This document shows positions 55,723-64,000 of a stretch of DNA of 64,000 nt, piece by piece. Location of the stretch: NCBI RefSeq assembly GCF_029962835.1, contig NC_080577.1, forward strand, positions 26,084,501 through 26,148,500, given 5' to 3'. How positions within the stretch are numbered: the stretch's first letter is position 1; every line of letters begins with the position of its first letter. The translations under genes were made by a program, and so were the position numbers. The notes under the pieces are model-generated. The model saw nothing but the letters and a program-made list of their open reading frames with translations, was not told the DNA's origin and did no database searches. The stretch comes from Magnolia sinica (Eukaryota; Streptophyta; Magnoliopsida; Magnoliales; Magnoliaceae).

Positions 55723-56668
55723 GGCCACGCTGGTGAGCCACGTTTTATCTAGCATACTAGTCCATACACTGGCTGTTTCACATGTCCCACTTGGCGTTCT
55801 CAAAATTTTAGAGAGTCGTTTTGCATATTTTCTTTGGGGTTGGGCGGATGGCAGGAAAAAACTCCATTAGTGGAGTTGGCGGTTCATTGCTCTACCCAAG
55901 AGCGAAGGGGGGCTGGGGATTAGGCGGCTTCAGGATTTCATGACCGCGTTTTGCCTCAAGATGGCATGGACAGTTTCGAACATAGCGGAAAATGGACTGT
56001 AGGCTTCGTTCATGCGGAATAGGTACAGTCAAGATCTAGAACGCGATGGTCAGCCTAACCTTACGCCTATGGTCTCACCATTATGGAAGAGAATTAGAGC
56101 GCTTCTCCCCTCCATCAAGGCTACTACCCAATGGCAGATTGGTGAAGGTGATTTAAGCCTTTGCAAAGACAACTGGTTCAGGATGGGCCCTTTGCAAGAT
56201 AGGATGACAACCACTATTCCCTCCGCTTTCCTAGCATTTAGAGTAAAGGATTTTTTGGGAAAGATGGGCCCTTTCCCTCCTTCCGCTATATTCTTTGTGC
56301 TTTCTCAACAACAGGTAGACACTATTTTCCACGGGGGTTATTGTGTGACCGATGGTGCTGATACCCCTTTCTGGCCACCAAATCCTTCTAGAAAGTTTTC
56401 AGTTTCATCGGCGTGGGAGATCTGTTGTGCCCGCACTCCCCAGACGTTTTGGGGCAGAAAAATCTGGAATGTAATGATTCCCCCGAAGTTGTCCACTCTT
56501 GTGTGGGGGATCCTCAGAGGGGCGGTTGCGGTAGATGCGGTCGTTCAATCCCGAGGGGTGCAGATGGCCTCAAGGTGCCGCTGTTGTGAGGAGTCCGGTA
56601 GGCAGAGGCCCATGGTGGAAACCGCTGACCATGTCTTCTTGCACAGTGCTAAGGTGAGGTTCATCTAG
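55723..56668 (+). pseudogene. LINE-2 reverse transcriptase C-terminus and zinc-binding domain
   Basis: Continues the LINE frame: TLVSHVLSSILVHTLAVSHV, RFAYFLWGWADGRKKLHW. 56012-56668 then reads QPNLTPMVSPLWKRIRALLP, WQIGEGDLSLCKDNWFRMGP, STLVWGILRGAVAVDAVVQS, CRCCEESG and ETADHVFLHSA (zf-RVT). One TAG at 55868 and others follow. Confidence 0.9.
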
Positions 56669-56851
56669 TCCCACTTTGCCCGGCTACACAGCGTTCATAT
56701 GGTTCGCAGTCTTATAGTAGGCGAGTGGCTTTCCCATTGATGGGGTTCGCGTACAGCTTATGGACCCAACCGTCCCTTTAAGAACCAATTGTCGTGCTTC
56801 ATATTGTGGGAGCTATAGAAATACAGGAATGCCTCCAGATTTGACGGGGTC

Positions 56852-57406
56852 TTGGTGAGTACGGGGATCCTGATATCGCGCATTTTCGGTTGGTTAAGAA
56901 GAGTTATCAGCAGCCGGGCCTCTCTGGGATCTCATGCAAGCAACCACAGTAGGGTTCTGATTTCTTTGGGGATTGAAATGCAACCCCATCACGAAGAGTC
57001 CCATGTGGTGCGTTGGAAGAAGACTCCAAGTGGGTGGCTTAAACTCAATGTGGACAGATCGTCTCGGGGTAACCCGGGAGTGGCTAGAGGAGGGGGAGTG
57101 TGCAGGGCTGAGGATGGGAATTTTCTATTTGGGTTTTACACTGGCTACGACCTCGCTTCTAACACCAGGGCTGAGATTCGTGCGGTCACGATGGCCTTGT
57201 CCATTACATCTATCACGGCCTTAAGAATATCATTGTTGAATCCGACTCATTTTTGGTGGTCAGTTTCCTATCAGGCAGTGCTCGCCCGGGTTGAAAATGG
57301 AAGTATTGGCTTGACAGAATTAGGATTCTTAGTTCCTCCTGTAATGTCTAGTTTCAACATATTTGTAGAGAAGGTAATGAACCCGCGGATGGCATGGCCA
57401 ATTTAG
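56852..57406 (+). pseudogene. LINE-2 RNase H
   Basis: WKKTPSGWLKLNVDRSSRGN keeps the first Asp (usual 'NTDGA'). GYDLASNTRAEIRAV keeps the catalytic Glu. A frameshift after ALSIT displaces the rest; ESDS-like sequence is at 57238 in another frame. The 3' region to 57800 is noncoding, ending TTTAATGAAAGC. Confidence 0.85.
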
Positions 57407-57800
57407 GTAGCGGGAAGCAAGATTCCGCCCTTTTCCCTTCCATCGAGGCTCTCTCTCAGGTGGTGAGAGGCCTCTTGTTTCTCTATAAAATGGGCTTAGG
57501 AGCTTTCAGAAAGCGCTTCAAAAGGTAGTGGCCGTTGGTGTGATTGCGGTTTCGGGTTTGTTTGTAGCGTTATGTTTTTCTTCTTTTCTTTGTGGCTTCT
57601 CCGCCAGATTTTTAAGGGGGAGTTGTTAACTTAGGTGTGCAGATTGGAAATGATAGGCGGCCTGTCTAGGTGCTTGTGGCCGCCCGAATGTGGCTCTTTT
57701 TGTGGTGAGGCCCATTTCTTTTTGTGGTGCCCCCCCTTTTTTTCTTCCCTGTATAGCTCCTTTTGTTTAATGAAAGCAAAGGAAGTTAGCCAAGGGGGGA

Positions 57801-58750
57801 GGTCGAGGTCGTGGTTGTAATGTGTTAAGGGTCAAGGTTGTCATATTATAAGGGTCGAGGTCGTGATTGTCATATTGTAAGGGTCGGGGTCGTGGTTGTA
57901 ACATGGTAAGGGTCGAAGTTATCATATAAAGGGTCATGATTGCAATGTGGAAAGGGTCGAGGTTATCATGTTAAGGGTCGGGGTCGTGGTTGTAACGTGG
58001 TAAGGGTCGAGGTTGTTATGTTATAACAGTCGGGGTCATAATTGAAACGTAGTAAGAGTCAAGGTTGTCATGTGAAAAGTAGATATTATTATGTGATAAT
58101 AGTCGATGTTTTCATATTATAAGGGTCGTGGTTGTAATGTGGTAAGAGCCAAGGTCTTCATGTTATAAGGGTCGAGGTCGTGGTTGTAATGTGTTAAAGG
58201 TCGAGGTTGTCATGTTATAATGGTCGGGGTTGTAGTTGTAACATGTATGGTAAGGGTCGAGGTTGTCATGTGAAGGTTCATTGTTGCAATGTGGTAAGGG
58301 TCGAGGATGTTATGTTGTAAGGGTCGGGGCCGTAGTTGTAACGTGGTAAGGGTCGAGGTTGTCATGTTATAAGGGTCGAGGTCGTGGTTGTAGCATAGTA
58401 AGGGTCAAGGTTGTAGCTTGGTAAGGGTCCAGGTTGTCATGTGAAAGTTAGATAGGTTTTCATGTTATGAGGGTCGTGGTTGTAATGTGGTAAGAGTCGA
58501 TATCATCATGTTATAAGGGTTGAAGTCGTGGTTGTAATGTGTTAAGGGTCGAGGTTGTCATGTTATAGGGGTTGAGGTCGAGGTCGAGGTTGTAACATGG
58601 TAAGTGTCGATGTTGTCATGTGAAGGAGGCATAGTTACAATGTGGTAAGGGTCGAGGTTGTCATGTTATAAGGGCCGGGGTCATAGTTTTAACGCAATAA
58701 GGGCCGAGGTTGTAACATGGTAAGGGTCGAGGTTGTGATGTGTTAAGGGC
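57801..58750 (+). repeat. Minisatellite, right part
   Basis: Continues the 37051-37355 array: about 18 units of GTCGAGGT(C/T)GT...GTAATGTGGTAAGG, with a few AGATATTATTATGTG-type variant units. Ends in unique sequence near 58750. Confidence 0.9.
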
Positions 58751-58779
58751 TATGGGACCTATCGTGGGTTATGTGTTAA

Positions 58780-59015
58780 ATTCACTCCATACATTGGATT
58801 TAGAATTTAATTTAATATCATGGGCCAAAAAATGATTTACATCCAAAAATTTAATTACCCCTGAAAATTTTTCAATGGTAGGTTTTCAATCTCACTGCTT
58901 TCAATGGTGTGGTTCACATGAGCCTTTGATATCCCTCATTTTTGTACTCATGCCCTAAAATAATATTTCAAAATGGATCGACAGTGTGGATAAAATATGT
59001 ACATCATAGTGGTTT
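58780..59015. repeat. Foldback repeat, truncated copy
   Basis: Contains CTCATGCCCTAAAATAATAT, CGACAGTGTGGATAAAATAT and GTACATCATAGTGG. The left arm is mostly lost. Confidence 0.55.
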
Positions 59016-59123
59016 CACGGAACCATCCATCTCTAGATAGGTCCGGTTACCGACATCACATTACATTGACATGGATTTCGAGATAAGCTTTTTAGAGGCA
59101 ATTTCTACTACCTTAAGATATGT

Positions 59124-59583
59124 TGGGCCCACCATGATGTTTGTGGGAAATCCACTCCATCCATTCATTTTGGAAGATCATGTCAAGACATGAGATTAAA
59201 AAATAAAAAAAAAATGGATAGATTTGAAACTCGGGTGGATCACACAACTAAAAATAGTGGAAAGGAATTGCTTCCCATTCAAACTTTTCTAAGCTCCACT
59301 ATGATGTTTACATGCAATTCAAACTGTTCATAGAGTGGCCCAAATGGTCATAAATTCCTTACTATGGGGATGGACTGAAAGAATAAAAATATTAGCCTAA
59401 TTCAAAGCTTCTGCAGCCCCATGAATGTTTCAACCATAAGGGTATGATCTCCACTGTTTTCAGTTGTGTGGCCCATTTGAGCTTTGGATTTACCTCATTT
59501 TTAAGCTAATGTCATAAAATGATTTGACAAAATATTTGAACGGTGTAGATTTCTCACAAATACTATAGTGGGCCCCACAGTTT
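59124..59583. repeat. Foldback repeat, subfamily B (near complete)
   Basis: Left end GTTGGGCCCACCATGATGTT, TGTGGGAAATCCACTCCATC. Right end GAACGGTGTAGATTTCTCAC, TATAGTGGGCCCCACAG. The ends pair as inverted repeats. Confidence 0.72.
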
Positions 59584-59599
59584 TTACCCTATCCGGACC

Positions 59600-61869
59600 C
59601 CTCCCGCCTCTGTCACACGCTGGCACAATGTAAAAGGCTATCAGGGGGTAATTTCATCCTAACCTTTTTGTAGAAGGTATCAAGTGACTAGATAGGCCAT
59701 TTGTTTAATCCTTCATTTTGGGCAATTGGGAATACCACAATGCATCTTTGGTCAAAATCCCTTTAAAATACTTCACTTTGACAGTTCTATCTTTATGCAT
59801 CCTCATTTACCCTGGCCCCCATCTTGTAAATGGTTTCGACCACCAAATGTGAACCCAGATCGAACTGTTATAGTCCAAACGTATCTTATAGCAATAAGAA
59901 ATGATGCTTGCTAACAAACCTAGTAGGTAATAAGTTGTCATGGAGCAGCCTAAAGAGGACCGGATATGTCTGCAACATCATATTTATAAAGCTGCATGAA
60001 AACACCTAAGCTCTGTGGGGCCACCTTATTGCACGTGTGAATCCACTCTGCCCATAAAGTAATGACCATTATTGTATTTTAAAAAGATTTTTTAATAATA
60101 ATTTTGTTTTGAAATTCAAGTTTTTTCTCGATATTTCTTTTTTGAAAGTGTTTTTATTTTCAGTGTAGCTCTCTTATGCCAAATAGGAAAGAACCAAATA
60201 AATCTCATGTATATAAAAAATGTGGTCATTATAAGACTTAAGCTACAAATGAGAAATAATAATTTAGGTTGTACCATCTCTTTATAGCACACCAAACTCA
60301 GCCGCACCGCGCTGGGCTAGCGTCTGGGTCTTTGTGTCAACTGAGAGAGTACACTTATGCTAATGGTTTTTATCCTGTACTCTGTGAGTATACTCGCACT
60401 TGTTAGTTTTACACGAATTTCAAGGACACGTTTACTCAGGTTGTCACACCAGTTAGGTACAAACCCAATGACCCTAACTCATTTAAAACAACATGGTCAA
60501 TATATAAGCCTACTCTTTTTCTAAATTAATTAATTTAAATCAATAATTTCTCTCTATTTCTTCAAAAATTCATCTATGGTTAAGTGGTGTTTTGCTGATT
60601 GAGTTCGTTGCACAGTTCACTCTTAACTCGGGATACAGTCCAAGGAAGCCAGATTTGGTTTGTGACCCAATCACAGCTTGACTTAAACAATTAAGTCATC
60701 CTTACTTATTTTATTTTATTATTATTTTTTTAGTATTATTTTCTTTCTTTTTCTTTTTCTCTTTTCTTTTTGGATAAATTATTTCCAACAATCCTCATAT
60801 TAAATATATTTTTATGAGCCATACAAATTAAAAGAATGTAAAACTGCTCTTAAAGCTCTAAGTTCAGACAAACAGCCGGCTTACGTTTTGGATGCGGCTG
60901 ATTTTGTATCTACCCTTCATCCTTGAAGGAAGATCCGCAGCATGTGATTCCACACACAAACGTATAGTCAGCATCCTATCCCAATTTCCCTCCTCGTGTG
61001 GCCGTCCTGAGTTGCCGATCTAGCTAAAATTTTATTCCCAGAAACAAAATTGATAATAGAACGGGATGCATGGAGTGGATTTTACATATACAACTGGTGG
61101 GGCCCACAGTTCTTTTTTTTTTAACTCGATGCATAAAATAGGCGTGGCAGAGGAGCCAGATAAACGAAAGATTGTACGGATTCGCAATTATTCCACTTCA
61201 ACCATCTGAATGATTCGCCAGCTATTTGTTTCCTTACTCGGAAGAATCCATGGCTATGAACAGCTGTGCTCCATGAGGGGATCGAGACCGTCAATCTGCC
61301 AGGCCCCCGTGGTTGGGACCAATAGGCAAAAGAAAATTCCAATTAATCAAATATCATCACCATCCAGACTAACATGTTGAAATTTTAATCATTTTCCTAA
61401 TATCCGATCATGGTGTTTTCAAGCTCGTGGCCCATCAGTGGAGAGACCTACTAAATGAACGGTCCAGATAACTATGTCAAAGCCACAAAAGAGCAATATT
61501 AGTGATGCGAAGATATTTATGCCCCAAAAGGCGTGTGAAAATGTGCACATGCACCGTTGCGTGCAACGTTTTAACATACAATACATCCGACCCGTACAAG
61601 AGGTGGAACGCATCACGAAGATCGCCTACGCAAAAACCTAAGAATATCCCATTATCATTCGATCAAAACCAACATCTAATGACTATATGTTTCAATTTTT
61701 GCTTCAGGTGATCTTTATGGGATGGTCCACCAATTTCACGGTTCAAATGCCAACGAAGTGACACGTCAGTAGAAAATTAAAATAGCGTATGCAACGGTTC
61801 TTATACACTTTATTCAAAATAATACTATTATTAACGGTCCAGATTTATTCAAAAGTAAAAGTAGGGACA
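59600..61869. other. Intergenic DNA
   Basis: No gene recognised. Poly(T)-rich stretch at 60712-60770. A foldback-B end scrap (GGGATGCATGGAGTGGATTT ... TGGTGGGGCCCACAG) at about 61062-61110. TTTATT at 61844-61849 could serve as the poly(A) signal of DEFL5 on the - strand. Confidence 0.4.
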
Positions 61870-62033
61870 CTAAAGAATGCAGCAACAGATTTTCCTATCA
61901 ATCGCACTTCCAGCACATGCTCCTCCGGAGTAGCCATGGTTCGAGCACTCTACGCCGCAGTCGCCAACCACATCGCAGAAGCCAACGCAACCGCCAGTCG
62001 GAACCGTTCTTTCGACGCGGAACCTCGCAGAAG
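61870..62033 (-). CDS. DEFL5: defensin-like second exon, first exon not found
   Basis: On the - strand an acceptor (CAACCCTTTGCAG) is followed by 54 residues ending in TAG at 61870-61872. The eight cysteines are spaced C-x3-C-x5-C-x3-C-x9-C-x9-CCC, with a GYSGGAC turn, like DEFL1, 2 and 4. Phase 1 (G + CT) matches the family. The segment before Cys1 is longer (15 residues) and basic (RFRVERTVP). No signal-peptide exon is visible in the 2 kb upstream (to 64000). The nearest ATG frames (for example at 62152) lack a hydrophobic core. The first exon may lie past the window, far away as in DEFL3, or be lost. The opposite orientation to the other four suggests an inversion or a separate duplication. 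Confidence 0.72.
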
Positions 62034-62929
62034 CTGCAAAGGGTTGAAAAATCATCAGTATCTAGCGCGAGGTTAGTTGAAGAAATGGATCGCAGGTACG
62101 TGTACTCGCTTGGCACACGTGTAAGAGGCACAAGGAAAGGTACCCGGTACATGGGACCCAGCCAGAGCAGGTCGGCCAGACGTGCATGCTGAATATACAG
62201 GCTAAAGTTGATCTTCCCTCAGCCGTTCATTTTCGTAGTAGGAGCGTGGAGGGATGGATTAGTAGATCGGCCTGATTTAAGGACCCGGGCATGTTTGCAC
62301 AGTGTCCCACCATATGAGTGGGTTGGATCTTGTATACGTATGCTGAGTTTCAACTTTTCAATCAGGGAGTGAGAGAAAACCATAATATCCATCCGCCACG
62401 CAAAGACGTGCATGATGTACAACATCCTCCTTAGGACAGCTTGTACCAGTGGGGCTGATGGTTCGGTGGTCCAGGACGCGGCTATGATCCGGCCTACCCT
62501 AGATGGATCATGACCCAAATATCTCAAGGATAGGAAGATCCTACCCATCCATTCTTTCGACCTTTTAAAGTTGAATGTGAGCCGTTAACGTATTTCGTCT
62601 CTTAAACAAGACGTCGATAACGGAAGTTTTTGGACTTAGGGTGGTCCCCCTAGACAGATGTTTGGGAGATGATTTATGTACAGTGTGGCCCATTAGACCA
62701 ACGGTCTGGATCACTGACCCATGAGGAAAAGAGAGATGTACATACCTGGAGAGAAAAGGACAGCAACGAGGAGAAGAGAAAGGAGGAGAGCCTTAGTCCC
62801 CACGACTGTACCGGACCCCATTTTTTGAACTTTGGTGTACTGCTTACCTTCTGTCCGCCTACTTATAAACCGGACGCCGATTTCCTGCGAAAACCTTTCT
62901 CTTTGAGGAAGTTCTTGCGATGGAAAGCT
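62034..62929. other. Region upstream of DEFL5
   Basis: Searched on the - strand for a signal-peptide exon with a phase-1 donor; none found. Frames on both strands here are short and without motif. Confidence 0.4.
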
Positions 62930-63362
62930 AGGTGGGGCCTACCATGATGTTTTTGAGAAATCCATCCCGTCTATCCATTTTTCCATATCATTTCAGGGCA
63001 TGAAACAAAAATCAGGTGATCCAAAACTCAAGTGGGTCATACATCCTGGAGGGAAAACTGGGAAATAAATGTCTACCGTTGAAGCCTCCAGGGCTTCACC
63101 TTGTTGTTTATATGACATCCAAACCGTTTATATGATCATTCCCTCTGGGATGTACTAAAAACACAAATTCCTTAGCCTGACATAAAGCTTTGGTGTCCAT
63201 ACAAACGTTTCAACGGTGATCATTCTATCCCCACTGTTTCCTCTCGTGTGGCTAACTTTAGTTTTGGATCCAACTCGTTTTTGGTTGAACTTCCTAAAAT
63301 GTGCTTGAAAAATCGGATAGACGGGATGGATTTTACACAAACATCACAGTGGGCCCACCTAG
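62930..63362. repeat. Foldback repeat, subfamily B (complete)
   Basis: Left end GGTGGGGCCTACCATGATGT, TTTGAGAAATCCATCCCGTC. Right end GACGGGATGGATTTTACACA, CATCACAGTGGGCCCACC. Long inverted pairing between halves. Confidence 0.78.
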
Positions 63363-63518
63363 CTTCCCATCGCAAGAACTTCCTGCGAAAGCCTTTCAAA
63401 CAGGAAATGCGCGTCATACTTCCAGCGAAATATGGTATCCTCGACCGCCGCCCGGCTGGACGAGGATTCAGATTGCCTAGATACCCGGTCATCAGGGTTA
63501 TCGATGATGAACCGACTA

Positions 63519-63945
63519 CATGGGGCCCACTGTGATGTTTGTATTTTATCCACACCGTCCATTCGTTTTTTCAGATCATTTTAGTGTAGAAGCTTAGAAA
63601 TAAGGAAGATCCAAAGCTCAAGCGGACACTTCCTGTGAGGATTGAACGCCTACTGTTGAAAAATCCTTGGGACCACGGAAGTTTTGGATCAATCTGAAGT
63701 TTCTGTTTTCCCTTCATCCAGGGCTGTGTGACCTCATGAACATGTTGGATGGTAAATAAACATAGTATTCGGCCCTAAAAATGTTTCAACAGTGGGTGTC
63801 ATTATCCCCACTGTTTCCTGTGGTATGGTCCACTTGAGAGTTGGATCTACCTTATTTTTTGGCTCACGCACTAAGATGATCCGAAAAAACGGATGGACGG
63901 CGTGGATAAAACACATACATTACGGTAATGTAGGCCCCCACAGAG
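63519..63945. repeat. Foldback repeat, subfamily A (complete)
   Basis: Left end TGGGGCCCACTGTGATGTTT, TTTTATCCACACCGTCCATT. Right end GGATGGACGGCGTGGATAAA, ACACATACATTACGG. The arms pair over more than 60 bp with few mismatches. Confidence 0.8.
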
Positions 63946-64000
63946 TTGGGTCATCAGGGATGTCTCTGGTGACCGGGTCGCCATGCAATTCATGTCCGGA

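Larger units (their letters stand above)
37356..57800 (+). mobile_element. LINE-2: near full-length RRM-type L1 LINE, interrupted twice
   Basis: Inserted in the minisatellite. GGTCGAGGTCGTG flanks it at 37343-37355 and 57801-57813, and removing the element restores a normal repeat unit. Without its two LTR insertions it would be about 7.1 kb. Order: ORF1 with an RRM, endonuclease, reverse transcriptase, zinc-binding domain, RNase H. All reading frames carry stops or shifts. The 3' end lacks a clear poly(A) tail. Confidence 0.85.

Noticed and set aside
61898..62152. MYRVPFLVPL... as a possible first exon of DEFL5
   Set aside because: The frame runs into exon 2 in the wrong phase, the hydrophobic stretch is too short, and no phase-1 donor follows.

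Overview
The window is plant nuclear DNA. It shows GT-AG split genes, plant-type Ty1/copia and Ty3/gypsy elements with plant tRNA primer sites, L1-type LINEs, SINEs and hAT MITEs. I lean towards a magnoliid angiosperm, because of the abundant G+C-boxed foldback repeats ('GTGGGGCCCACC...GGATGGACGGCGTGGA...'), but that rests on my memory of such repeats and is weak. I see no bacterial, organellar or viral genome content.

The only host genes I can support are a dispersed cluster of small secreted cysteine-rich peptides of the defensin-like (DEFL/CS-alpha-beta) type. Four are on the + strand: DEFL1 (4473-5318), DEFL2 (9518-9927), DEFL3 (18449-29648) and DEFL4 (32509-33011). One orphan second exon lies on the - strand: DEFL5 (61870-62033). 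Each complete gene has a signal-peptide exon, one phase-1 intron and a second exon carrying the mature peptide. The cysteine pattern is C-x3-C-x5/6-C-x3-C-x9-C-x7-9-CCC. Three of the genes carry a (CT)n tract directly after the 5' splice site. DEFL3 is split by about 9 kb of nested retrotransposons inside its intron and has lost Cys2 and Cys5, the two cysteines that pair in classical plant defensins.

Layout: 1-4472 intergenic repeats; 4473-5318 DEFL1; 5608-6299 solo LTR; 7410-9262 foldback repeats; 9518-9927 DEFL2; 9928-18390 intergenic with a SINE, a copia solo LTR (14880-15594), a hAT MITE (15827-16491) and foldback copies; 18449-29648 DEFL3, whose intron holds a deleted gypsy element (19676-28630), which holds a copia element (20841-27229), which holds a LINE (23690-25479); 29649-32508 intergenic; 32509-33011 DEFL4; 35011-36010 solo LTR with a LINE stub; 37051-58750 a minisatellite split by an RRM-type LINE (37356-57800), itself interrupted by an Athila-like solo LTR (40008-42131) and an Athila-like element (44538-55722); 58751-61869 foldback repeats and unassigned DNA; 61870-62033 DEFL5 exon; 62930-63945 foldback repeats.

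The nesting order is supported by target-site duplications I could read: CCACA, AAGTC, AATAT, CCATG, GGCCA and a 13-bp copy in the minisatellite. The peptides probably act in the apoplast as antimicrobial or signalling peptides. That is inference from the fold; no target can be read from the sequence. All retroelement coding regions are broken by stops, frameshifts or deletions.
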